Assembly: GCF_042682545.1 (NCBI RefSeq)
Contig: NZ_JBHUHQ010000006.1
Source of the DNA: Ornithinibacillus salinisoli
Lineage (GTDB): Bacteria; Bacillota; Bacilli; Bacillales; Amphibacillaceae
DNA length: 64,000 nucleotides
Strand: one strand, 5' to 3'
The position numbers and the translations under genes are program-made. The notes under the pieces are model-generated. The model worked only from the letters and a program-made list of their open reading frames with translations, was not told where the DNA came from and did not search any database. The first letter of the stretch is position 1; every line of letters starts with the position of its first letter. This document shows, piece by piece, positions 51,566-59,553 of the stretch.

Positions 51566-51765
51566 AATACCAACCTCCTTTTTCTAAAAACACTACAAAT
51601 TCATCATACAACACTAATGCAAGTACCTTTCACAGAAATCAAGATGGTTATTCTAACAGCCTTTCTATCAATAAATCCGTCACAGTACTTTAAGGTTTAT
51701 TGTTAATGTTTGATTGATGGTATACTATTTTCATACGACTGTTTGTAAAAGAGGTGAGTGAATAC

Positions 51766-52470
51766 ATGTACTATAAACCAATTGAAATCGCCAATTCACT
51801 TGATATAACACCAAGCGCACTACGTCATTATGAATCATGGGGAATTGTTCCCGCTCCTAAACGGAAAAAGAACGGGTATCGATTATACACCGAAGAACAT
51901 GTTGCGTACTTTCGTTGTATTCGTGCGATGTATCCTGGGTTTGGTATGGACATTACAAGAAAAGTGATGAAATATATCCAAGAAGGAAACGCAACGGATG
52001 CATTCTGGACAGTTAACAAAGAACAAGCCAAACTGCAACAGGAAAAAGTATTAACAGACCAAACCTATGAACTATTACAAGAGTCATTTGTATCAACGCT
52101 TCCCGAAAAATTCAGCAAAGAAAAAATGACGATAGGATATATTGCACAACTAGCAGACGTTCCAGCTTCTGCTATTCGACATTGGGAAAAGGAAGGGTTA
52201 ATCACTCCTCATCGTGACCCCGAAAATGGGTATCGACTATTTAACCAAATACACCTACGCCAGATTCTTGTTATTCGTGCACTTCGAAGGACCGTGCACT
52301 ATTTGGAAATCATGAAAAATATAGTGAAAGAAATCGAACACAATAATATAGATGAAGCCAAGAAAGCAACAAAAGCAGCACTTGAAAATGTTAATTATCA
52401 GAACCGTAATCAATTCCATGGCGTTTGTGAATTGTACAAGTTATGTGAAGTGCTAGACTTGGTAAAATAA
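51766..52470 (+). CDS. MerR regulator with two helix-turn-helix domains
   Basis: 234 residues. Residues 1-70 form a MerR domain (KPIEIANSLDITPSALRHYE, GYRLYTEEHV). A second MerR domain starts near 120 (MTIGYIAQLADVPASAIRHW, NGYRLFNQIHLRQI). Most MerR proteins have one DNA-binding domain plus an effector domain; here the second HTH replaces it. It is divergent from the UvrA-like/exporter operon, which it probably controls. I chose ATG 51766; GTG 51754 abuts the GAGG site. Confidence 0.85.
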   Translation: MYYKPIEIANSLDITPSALRHYESWGIVPAPKRKKNGYRLYTEEHVAYFRCIRAMYPGFGMDITRKVMKYIQEGNATDAFWTVNKEQAKLQQEKVLTDQTYELLQESFVSTLPEKFSKEKMTIGYIAQLADVPASAIRHWEKEGLITPHRDPENGYRLFNQIHLRQILVIRALRRTVHYLEIMKNIVKEIEHNNIDEAKKATKAALENVNYQNRNQFHGVCELYKLCEVLDLVK

Positions 52471-52472
52471 AA

Positions 52473-52509
52473 CCACCAAACATTTACGCATAGGTAAAAT
52501 ATTTGATGG
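52473..52509. terminator. Bidirectional terminator between MerR and YfkAB genes
   Basis: CCACCAAACATTT and AAATATTTGATGG pair (two G-U/mismatch positions). Confidence 0.6.
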
Positions 52510-52533
52510 CTATTCCATGGAATGAAAATCATA

Positions 52534-53661
52534 TTACAAACGAATATTAGCTGTACGCTTTTGAAAATCAACTTCCTTATAATAAGCATTTTTCACTAAC
52601 AGATTCGGCCCTAAACACTTCACAGCTGGGCAATGACAATTTAATTGTTTTGCTGTACTTGTTTTCATCCAACGATTATATGCTTCTGGAAGTGGAGTAT
52701 CTTTTATATTCCCAACCGACGGCTCCTCATCGCCAAAGTCAGTAACAATTACCTCGCCGGTAAAGATATTTACGTTCAACCTTGAGCGACCATCCGGATC
52801 ATTTCGAACCGTTACATTTTTCTCCTGATAGATCCGCTTTAGAAGTGCTAGATCCTCTTGATTGGAACTACATGCGTAAAAAGGCAACGTTCCAAACAGC
52901 ATCCATAATTCTTTATTTCGATGGTCTAGTAGTCTGGTAATCGCTAACCGAATTTCAGCGAGGTCTAATGTTTCTAAATTGCTAGCAAAATCAACTGGAT
53001 ACATAGGATGTATTTCATGTCGCGTACAACCCATTTCCAACACATGATCGTGTATCTTTTCGAGATATGGATAGGTACGTCTATTTAGCATTGTCTCTGC
53101 TGACACCATCACACCCTCTTTAGAAAGTGCTTGCGAATTTTCTACCATTCTCGTAAAATACTTCTTTCGGTTTTCTTTAGTAGGTTTTCTCTCCATACGC
53201 GCAAAACCAGTTTCTGCAAATTCGTCCTCTGTTCCCCAGTTGTGTGAAATATGTAATACATCAAGATAAGGAATAATAGCTTCATATCGTTGATACGGAA
53301 GAGTTAAGTTGGAATTAATTTGTGTTCTCACACCGCGCTCGTGCGCATATTTAAACAACGGAACAACATACTCTCGTACTGATTTTTTATTCATCATTGG
53401 CTCGCCACCAGTAATGCTTAATGTACGTAAATGCGGAATTTCCTCAAGCCTATTTATTATTAATTCAATAGACAACGCATCTGGGTCTTGGTTTTGCAAC
53501 GTATAACCAACCGCACAATGTGCACAGCGCATATTACATAGGTAGGTAGTAGTGAATTCAATATTTGATAAGGTCATTTTCCCGTGTTCTTCCATATCCA
53601 TATATGCTTCCCATGGATCAAAGTGTGGGGATAATGACTTTTGATTTACTTCTATTTTCAT
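52534..53661 (-). CDS. yfkAB: Radical SAM/CxCxxxxC protein YfkAB
   Basis: 375 residues with the radical-SAM cluster motif CNMRCAHC at 42-49, the GGE motif in SITGGEPMM, and the C-terminal NCHCPAVKC that gives the family its CxCxxxxC name. It uses SAM and a 4Fe-4S cluster; the second cysteine set probably holds another cluster. The substrate is unknown. It is orthologous to B. subtilis YfkAB. Confidence 0.92.
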   Translation of the reverse strand: MKIEVNQKSLSPHFDPWEAYMDMEEHGKMTLSNIEFTTTYLCNMRCAHCAVGYTLQNQDPDALSIELIINRLEEIPHLRTLSITGGEPMMNKKSVREYVVPLFKYAHERGVRTQINSNLTLPYQRYEAIIPYLDVLHISHNWGTEDEFAETGFARMERKPTKENRKKYFTRMVENSQALSKEGVMVSAETMLNRRTYPYLEKIHDHVLEMGCTRHEIHPMYPVDFASNLETLDLAEIRLAITRLLDHRNKELWMLFGTLPFYACSSNQEDLALLKRIYQEKNVTVRNDPDGRSRLNVNIFTGEVIVTDFGDEEPSVGNIKDTPLPEAYNRWMKTSTAKQLNCHCPAVKCLGPNLLVKNAYYKEVDFQKRTANIRL

Positions 53662-53705
53662 CTAAAACTTCCTTTCGATGGTTTGAAAGTGAACCCAGAA
53701 AAAAT

Positions 53706-53806
53706 AAGTGAGGGATCAACTGCCCGTAAAGTGGCACTTAGGCTATACCCTTGTCATGCTAACATGCAGTGTGGGATGAAGCCCCCTATGATTGAAGATT
53801 CACTTT
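53706..53806. repeat. Dispersed hairpin repeat, copy 2
   Basis: GATCAACTGCCCGTAAA, then GCTAACATGCAGTG, GGG...GCCCC hairpin and TGAAGATTCACTTT, in the same order as 22975-23094. It lies upstream of the YfkAB gene, within its likely leader. Confidence 0.65.
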
Positions 53807-53872
53807 GTCTTGGTGTCCTTACATTCTATAACCAACATATCATTCTTTCATATTAATTCCTCCATGAAACTA

Positions 53873-54412
53873 TCACAATTTCTCGTTTCGAACAACTTCT
53901 GTTCTAGCAACTAAATCATATACTGATTTCTTCTTATAATTGAAGAATGGTATTACTAAATAAACTACGATAGCAATATTAACAGCATTAAGTATGACAA
54001 TAACTGTTGATTCTGATAGGTTCGTAGGTAACATTAATCGATAAACACAAAAATGTGCAACTTCCCAAGGTAAAAATTTCACTCCCGTCCGTACGACAGA
54101 ACGCACAAATCCTATTCGGTTTCCTTGTCGATCTACAACACGAATTCCCAACTTTTGTTTTCCCCATGTCCCTTGTCGTTTGGAACATTCACTTACAATA
54201 AAATAAAGGGAAACAGGCAATGTCATCATAAGAAACCCTGTTAGCTGGGCAGTAACGACTGATTCGGTGAATAACGGTGTCATAATGGGACGGAACAATA
54301 CCGATACGGATCCTACAATGAACACACCATATATGATAATGATGAGATAATCTAAGAGGAAAGCAAGTAAACGAGTTGTAAATGGAGCATAAGTAAATGA
54401 TTTATTATTCAT
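53873..54412 (-). CDS. RDD-family membrane protein
   Basis: 179 residues with four helices. The RDD motif appears at the start as FTTRLLAFLLDYLIII, and the family's GTWGKQKLGIRVVDRQG loop follows. RDD proteins have poorly known roles; some are Na+/H+ antiporters. It is a single gene, opposite to nothing in particular. Confidence 0.88.
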   Translation of the reverse strand: MNNKSFTYAPFTTRLLAFLLDYLIIIIYGVFIVGSVSVLFRPIMTPLFTESVVTAQLTGFLMMTLPVSLYFIVSECSKRQGTWGKQKLGIRVVDRQGNRIGFVRSVVRTGVKFLPWEVAHFCVYRLMLPTNLSESTVIVILNAVNIAIVVYLVIPFFNYKKKSVYDLVARTEVVRNEKL

Positions 54413-54458
54413 TATTCCCTGTCCTCCTTCCCAACCTTTGTCATCACCTTATTTTAGC

Positions 54459-54502
54459 ATAAAAATAAGACCTCGAATTCCTTAAAAACGGAACGCGAGG
54501 CC
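54459..54502 (-). terminator. Terminator of the TetR/ABC operon
   Basis: GGCCTCG and CGAGGTC pair on the minus strand with an inner TTCC/GGAA arm, then TTATTTTTATG follows, 11 bp past the permease stop. Confidence 0.75.
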
Positions 54503-54512
54503 ATATTGTATA

Positions 54513-56114
54513 TTACCCTTCAATATCTCGTTTATTATACCCAACAAAGCCAGCCACAGTTATAACTATAGCAATAATAGTCAGAATACCAATTGGCATC
54601 CAAGTCATATCTTCAACCGGTAGTTGTGGCACGTGACCGAATGGAGATAGATTACCAACCCATTCATCTAACTGGAATATTCCTCCCAAATAAAGCACCA
54701 CAAATGAATAAAAAACATAAAGCCAAATGAGACTTGTAAACCTTGGCAAATACCCTATTAATAATACTACAACACTGACCATAACTAGAATTGCTGGATA
54801 GTATGCTAATGCCATCCCATAAATCGTACCAAATGCAAATGGTTCATCCATTACGGATACACTAGCCGCCCACAATCCAATTGCAGTTAATGAAATCATT
54901 ACAAATCCATTAATGACTGAGATTAATAGAAAACTTGACATCAATTTTGTGCGAGAAACGGCTCTTCCCAGTAAATGTTCCACACGGTTCTTCTTCTCTT
55001 CCCCATTCAATCTATTCATAGCCATTACTGGAGGTACAGTAGCTAATAGTGACATTATAACCATGAGCATCGGCAAAAATTGCTCCGTAAACGAGGACCC
55101 ATCCTCCGATGCGAACATTTGCATCATCATTTCATTGCCTTCAAAAAAGGAATCCATATCTCCTAAAACAGATCCATATGACGCACCCAACACAAACATC
55201 CCGATTGCCCAAGAAATTATACCAGTGCGTTGAAGTCGTAACGCAAGCCCAATTGGAGATTGTAAAAAGGCAGACGCATGTTTTTTACCAGGTTTTGATG
55301 GGAAAAATCCAGCCTCCAAATCCCTAATTGCATTTAAATAATTGGCAACTATAAATAGAATAAGAGATACACCAAGCATTAAAATAATTGGCCACCAATT
55401 ATTTGCTCCGTAAGCCTCTGTTTTTGTTACCCATCCGAGCGGAGATACCCAACTCAAAGCTTCATTACTCACATCTCCAATTCCTCGAACTATATAAGCA
55501 ATTAAAAGTACTGCAATAGAATAGCCAATTGTACCACGAGAACTTTCGGAAAGCTGTGCGAATAGAGAAGTAATTCCTGCAAAAATAATACCCGTAGCAC
55601 CTAACGCAGCACCGTATAACATAGAACCTTCTAAATCCATACTTTCAATATTTAAAGCGTATAAACCGAATCCAACAATAAGAGCTAACAAGACATTTAT
55701 TATCGTATAGACGACTAATGTTGCATTTAAATTGGATAAGCGACCAACAGGCAATGATCGGATCAATTCAATCCGTCCATCCTCTTCATCACCCCGTGTA
55801 TGTCGTGTCACTAAAAGAATGCTCATTAACCCCACTACTACAGCTGTCATTAATAACATTTGATGGGCAGTCATTACACCAATCGTGTAATTAGATAAAT
55901 CTGCTGGACCTACCATCGCAATCATAGCTGGGTTTTCCATCGTTTCTGCCATTACATCTCGATCTTGCTGTGATTCATACAATCCCAAGAAAGCTATTGG
56001 AACGATAAACGTAAAGAAGCAGATACCAATTAGCCATAGTGGGATGCGTATGCGGTCCCGTCTTAAAATTAATCTGGCAAGTCTACCAGTTCGTTTGTAA
56101 ATCGGATTAGCCAT
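54513..56114 (-). CDS. ABC-2 type exporter permease (tetronasin-resistance type)
   Basis: 533 residues with twelve predicted helices in two similar halves, each beginning with an amphipathic segment (RLARLILRRDRIRIPLW; IGLALRLQRTGIISWAIG). This double-length ABC-2 layout matches the tetronasin/multidrug exporter permeases of Gram-positive bacteria. Its start shares a base with the ATPase stop. The substrate is unknown. Confidence 0.85.
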   Translation of the reverse strand: MANPIYKRTGRLARLILRRDRIRIPLWLIGICFFTFIVPIAFLGLYESQQDRDVMAETMENPAMIAMVGPADLSNYTIGVMTAHQMLLMTAVVVGLMSILLVTRHTRGDEEDGRIELIRSLPVGRLSNLNATLVVYTIINVLLALIVGFGLYALNIESMDLEGSMLYGAALGATGIIFAGITSLFAQLSESSRGTIGYSIAVLLIAYIVRGIGDVSNEALSWVSPLGWVTKTEAYGANNWWPIILMLGVSLILFIVANYLNAIRDLEAGFFPSKPGKKHASAFLQSPIGLALRLQRTGIISWAIGMFVLGASYGSVLGDMDSFFEGNEMMMQMFASEDGSSFTEQFLPMLMVIMSLLATVPPVMAMNRLNGEEKKNRVEHLLGRAVSRTKLMSSFLLISVINGFVMISLTAIGLWAASVSVMDEPFAFGTIYGMALAYYPAILVMVSVVVLLIGYLPRFTSLIWLYVFYSFVVLYLGGIFQLDEWVGNLSPFGHVPQLPVEDMTWMPIGILTIIAIVITVAGFVGYNKRDIEG

Positions 56115-57028
56115 TAGGATCTCCCCCCTGCTCCTGACTCCGGTTGCCCTTTTCCTTCATAATGACGCATGAATAAATCTTCAAGTGTTGGCGGTGCACT
56201 TTCCAATTTCATAATTCCAAACTGACTAACGTGTTTTATAACTGTATCCAGTTCCTCTGTATCCACTTGAAATGCTAGTGCTTGATCTATTTCTTCCACC
56301 TCATGGATACCATTTAATTCTTGCAATCCGGTAATCGGATTTTTGGTTTCAACAAGTAGATTAGTTCGTGTTAAATGACGTAGTTCACGTAATGAACCTG
56401 TTTCAATTATCTTACCTTGACGGATAATCCCTACTCGGTCACATAATTTTTCTACTTCAGATAAAATATGACTGGATAAAAGCACACTTTTTCCTGCTTC
56501 TTTCGCTTCCATTACACATTCTTGGAAAACCTGTTCCATTAACGGGTCAAGACCAGATGTTGGTTCATCCAAGATATAAAGATCTGCATCCGACGAGAAA
56601 GCAGCAACTAATGCAACCTTTTGGCGATTACCCTTTGAATAAGTACGGCATTTTTTTGCTGGATCCAAATCAAACCGTTTAATTAATTCTTCACGTCTAC
56701 TCTTATTATTTCCCCCACGTAATTTCACAAATAAATCGATAACTTCTCCACCAGTTAGGTTTGGCCATAAGTTAACATCCCCAGGAACATAAGCAATACG
56801 TTTATGAATTTCAACAGCATCTGACCATACATCTCTTCCAAATATTCTTGCTTGCCCTTCCGTTGCTTTCAAAATGCCCAAGAGCACACGAATGGTTGTA
56901 GATTTACCAGCACCGTTTGGGCCAATAAAACCAAATACCTCCCCTTTATTTACATCTAAATTAACTCCATCCAATGCTCTAAATTTCCCGAAATCTTTCG
57001 TTAAATCACTCACCTTTAATACACTCAT
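56114..57028 (-). CDS. Drug-export ABC ATPase
   Basis: 304 residues with Walker A GPNGAGKST, signature YSKGNRQKVALVAA, Walker B LYILDEPTSGLD and LLSSHILSE, plus a DrrA-like C-terminal extension ending in PPTLEDLFMRHY. It is coupled by overlaps to the TetR gene upstream and the permease downstream, so the three form one operon. Confidence 0.93.
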   Translation of the reverse strand: MSVLKVSDLTKDFGKFRALDGVNLDVNKGEVFGFIGPNGAGKSTTIRVLLGILKATEGQARIFGRDVWSDAVEIHKRIAYVPGDVNLWPNLTGGEVIDLFVKLRGGNNKSRREELIKRFDLDPAKKCRTYSKGNRQKVALVAAFSSDADLYILDEPTSGLDPLMEQVFQECVMEAKEAGKSVLLSSHILSEVEKLCDRVGIIRQGKIIETGSLRELRHLTRTNLLVETKNPITGLQELNGIHEVEEIDQALAFQVDTEELDTVIKHVSQFGIMKLESAPPTLEDLFMRHYEGKGQPESGAGGRS

Positions 57029-57711
57029 TCTGTTCCCTCCTCTTTTTTGTAAAAAATGGTTTTTAATACTTCTAGATAGTCATAAAACTCATCCCAGTAT
57101 GGGTCCATATTAGTGGTAGCCAAGTTTTTCTCTTTAAATTGATTGATTAATTCATTCTGATAACCTTCAATTGACCACTTGATAAGCTTATATGCCTTTT
57201 CAGTATCAACATCGCTACGAAATATTGATGTATCAACATTGTCATATAGTATCGAATGTCTAATGTTCATCATTTCTTCATATCGTTGCTTCAGGTTTTC
57301 CGACACTTCCCATTCTTCTTGAATAAAAATGTTTCCTAGAAAACTAAGCACACTAGGGTATCTTTGATTGTTTTCAAATTTAATTTTTGCTATTTGTCTT
57401 AAGCGTTCAATAAAATCAGTTTCATTCGTATCAATTTTCCCTATAAATTCTTTTAAGATAATGTCTAAACTATATTCTACGAGGTAAAGGTATAGTTCTT
57501 TTTTATTTTTGAAATAGTAAAAGAGCATCCCTTTACCAATCCCTGCGCTTTTTACAATTCGGTTTGTTGAAGCTTTCTCAAATCCATTTTCCGCAAATTC
57601 TAGAAGTGCCGCATTAATAATTCTTTCTTGTTTTTCTATATCGAGGTTGTTAAATGTTTGATTAATTTTCCACTCACCCCTTTTTAGTAGTCTATTTGTA
57701 CACTCCAACAT
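57025..57711 (-). CDS. TetR-family repressor of the ABC exporter, start uncertain
   Basis: 228 residues as drawn from ATG 57711. The helix-turn-helix is clear (GFEKASTNRIVKSAGIGKGMLFYYF). The start is not: ATG 57711 has no ribosome site and lies 4 bp from an operator. The good site AAAAAGGGGTGA leads to a GTG that is out of frame (it stops after three codons). Homologues usually begin E-K-I-N-Q, which here would need two more A in the four-A run after GTGG. A contraction there, or a start at ATG 57711 or ATT, are the options. It probably represses its own operon. Confidence 0.8.
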   Translation of the reverse strand: MLECTNRLLKRGEWKINQTFNNLDIEKQERIINAALLEFAENGFEKASTNRIVKSAGIGKGMLFYYFKNKKELYLYLVEYSLDIILKEFIGKIDTNETDFIERLRQIAKIKFENNQRYPSVLSFLGNIFIQEEWEVSENLKQRYEEMMNIRHSILYDNVDTSIFRSDVDTEKAYKLIKWSIEGYQNELINQFKEKNLATTNMDPYWDEFYDYLEVLKTIFYKKEEGTE

Positions 57712-57714
57712 TTA

Positions 57715-57727
57715 GACCACTTTGGTC
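57715..57727. promoter_or_regulatory. TetR operator 1
   Basis: GACCA, three bases, TGGTC, perfect dyad, next to the exporter-operon TetR start. Confidence 0.7.
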
Positions 57728-57747
57728 GATTTTAGTTTAGCATTTTA

Positions 57748-57760
57748 GACCAATGTGGTC
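57748..57760. promoter_or_regulatory. TetR operator 2
   Basis: GACCA, three bases, TGGTC, 33 bp centre-to-centre from operator 1. Its right edge supplies the TTGACC -35 of the minus-strand promoter, with TAAACT as -10 at 17 bp. Confidence 0.7.
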
Positions 57761-57786
57761 AACATTATTTCATTAACTTTCTGTAG

Positions 57787-57868
57787 ATAGTTATGAAATA
57801 TTTTAACCATTATGGTTCATAATATATAAAAAATGGAGATTATGCAATATAGTTATGAAATATTTTAA
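57787..57868. repeat. Two 20-bp direct repeats with a third operator-like site
   Basis: ATAGTTATGAAATATTTTAA occurs at 57787-57806 and again, without mismatch, at 57849-57868. Overlapping the first copy, 57805-57817 reads AACCA, three bases, TGGTT, the same RACCA-N3-TGGTY form as operators 1 and 2. This lies between the two divergent TetR genes. Confidence 0.6.
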
Positions 57869-57917
57869 TTGTTTTATTACAAAATTTTGTATTATAATAT
57901 GTTAGAGGTGAACAAAC

Positions 57918-58505
57918 ATGGACGGATTCCAACGGCGTAGGGAATTAAAAAAGACCAATATATTAGAGGCAGCTTTAGCATTGTTTTTGAAATATGGAGT
58001 GCAAAAAGTATCCGTTGCAGAAATCGCTAAAGAAGCGAATGTTTCACAGGTGACAATTTATAATTACTTTGAAAGTAAGGATAGGTTAACGAGTGACGTG
58101 GTCCTTTACTATATCAAAAAAATATGGGCAGAAACTGAAAACCTTATGGATAGCGATCTAGATTTTCCAGAGAAGATTAAACAAGTCATATTTCGCAATA
58201 CTGCTACAGCGAGTCAACTAAACGAAGATTTCTATCAATTTATCATGAAGGAATATGCAAGTAAAAACGAAGACATTGAACAATTTTACACCGAAGAGGC
58301 CCTTCCTCGTTTAGCTGCGTTCTTTAGCTTAGGCAAAAAACAGGGTTATATAGATCCCACCATTTCAAATGAAGCGATTATGTTCTACATTCAAATGTTT
58401 AATGATTATTTGTCAAAAGAAGAAGTATATAAACAATCCTTACATATAAGTGAAGACCTTACGAAATTATGCTTTTATGGTATTGTCGGGAAAAGGGAAG
58501 AATAA
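57918..58505 (+). CDS. TetR-family regulator, divergent
   Basis: 195 residues with helix-turn-helix VQKVSVAEIAKEANVSQVTI and the following YNYFESKDRLTSD. ATG 57918 is behind AGAGGTGAAC. It is divergent from the exporter operon that already encodes its own TetR. Its target is unknown; the direct repeats just upstream may be its binding sites. Confidence 0.88.
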   Translation: MDGFQRRRELKKTNILEAALALFLKYGVQKVSVAEIAKEANVSQVTIYNYFESKDRLTSDVVLYYIKKIWAETENLMDSDLDFPEKIKQVIFRNTATASQLNEDFYQFIMKEYASKNEDIEQFYTEEALPRLAAFFSLGKKQGYIDPTISNEAIMFYIQMFNDYLSKEEVYKQSLHISEDLTKLCFYGIVGKREE

Positions 58506-58520
58506 TATTTACTTTTAATT

Positions 58521-58551
58521 AAGGCAGTTTTCTTAAAGATTGCTGCTTTTT
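58521..58551. mobile_element. IS1595-end-like sequence
   Basis: AAGGCAGTTTTCTTAAAGAT followed by TGCTGCTTTTT matches the left end of the IS1595-like element at 61486 in 27 of 31 positions. It may be a solo end or a miniature derivative (MITE). It also folds weakly (GGCAG with CTGC-T), so it could double as terminator of the TetR gene. Confidence 0.55.
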
Positions 58552-58569
58552 CCAAGTAATGGAATCATT

Positions 58570-58996
58570 CGTAGTTGATGGAAAATGTGCAGTCACAGCA
58601 ACGTGATTTCCGGTTATTTTTTCATCACCATTCGGGCTTTCATTACTGCTATGAACGACCGTTTGGAACTTTATTCTCACCATTCGGGCTTTCATTACTG
58701 CTATGAACGACCGTTTAGAACTTTTTTCTCTCCATTCGGGCTTTCATCATTGCTATGAACGACCGTTCGGAACTTTTTTCTTTCCATTCGGGCTTTCATC
58801 ACTGCTATGAACGACCGTTTAGAACTTTTTTCTCTCCATTCGGGCTTTCATTACTGCTATGAACGACCGTTTAGAACTTTTTTCTCTCCATTCGGGCTTT
58901 CATTACTGCTATGAACGACCGTTTAGAACTTTATTCTGAAGCGCTCCATCATTCTAAGTTACTTCGCAGTTTATATAAAATTAGTAACAAACTACG
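58570..58996. repeat. Repeat element with six exact 52-bp tandem units
   Basis: Units start with CCATTCGGGC at 58628, 58680, 58732, 58784, 58836 and 58888, an exact 52-bp step, and contain CTGCTATGAACGACCGTTTA. Units differ at only a few positions. Flanking blocks on both sides match the single-unit element at 33201-33347. There is no open frame and no unique spacer, so it is a tandem array, not a CRISPR. Confidence 0.85.
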
Positions 58997-59085
58997 TGAA
59001 AAGTGCCATTAATAAAAAAAGGCAGCATTTGATAAATAACGGGTTCGGTTATTGGGGAGAAAACAGTAAATAACAACCTAATTGG

Positions 59086-59120
59086 GGACACAATTCACAT
59101 ATGAATTGGTGTCCTTTTTT
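59086..59120 (+). terminator. Hairpin with T run near the transposon left side
   Basis: GGACACAATTC and GAATTGGTGTCC pair (one bulge) and are followed by six T. No gene ends just before it, so it may insulate the mobile element. Confidence 0.6.
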
Positions 59121-59188
59121 GTTGTTATATCAATGTTTTAACAAATTTTACACACTAATTCGCACTTAAATACGCATACCCATTGGAG

Positions 59189-59212
59189 ACACCGCATAAA
59201 TTTATGCGGTGT
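59189..59212. other. Perfect 24-bp palindrome before the transposon genes
   Basis: ACACCGCATAAA and TTTATGCGGTGT are exact reverse complements with no loop. A second small dyad (AACTGT, five bases, ACAGTT) follows near 59219-59236. These could be binding sites for the small regulator encoded next, or transposon end sites. Confidence 0.5.
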
Positions 59213-59290
59213 TGTTGAAAACTGTGCTAAAACAGTTGCTAATTGGATATACTAATTGTATGACCAATTTCAGACAGGAGATAGATAAGG

Positions 59291-59542
59291 ATGAAGTTCA
59301 TTAAACCCAAAAATCACAATGCAGAAAAGGTAGATTGGCTCATATCAGAAAGAGCAAGGAATATCGTAAAAAGCTATTCGGAGTATACAGAACACAGCGA
59401 GAGTGAAGTGGTTAATTTGTTCCTTTTGAACCTATTAGAAGATAAAGATTTTATCGCTTGGATTGAAAACAAAAGGAATAACAGAAGAATGGTTAAGCAG
59501 CTTGGAATTGAAGAATTAGTAGGTGACGAAAAGATTGGCTAA
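59291..59542 (+). CDS. Small ribbon-helix-helix-like protein of a mobile element
   Basis: 83 residues. The middle VDWLISERARNIVKSYSEYT, then SESEVVNLFLLNLLED has the spacing of a ribbon-helix-helix domain. ATG follows AGGAGATAGATAAGG. It lies immediately before the transposase gene, and GATTGGCTA is repeated across the junction (stop of this gene, start of the next). It is probably an accessory or regulator of transposition. Confidence 0.6.
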   Translation: MKFIKPKNHNAEKVDWLISERARNIVKSYSEYTEHSESEVVNLFLLNLLEDKDFIAWIENKRNNRRMVKQLGIEELVGDEKIG

Positions 59543-59553
59543 GTTTTAAGCGA

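Noticed and set aside
58628..58939. CRISPR array
   Set aside because: The whole 52-bp unit is repeated without unique spacers, and no cas gene is near.
59222..59245. Relationship of AAAACAGTTGCTAATTGG with a similar string near 1632-1652
   Set aside because: About 16 of 19 positions agree, but with no shared flanks this may be chance.
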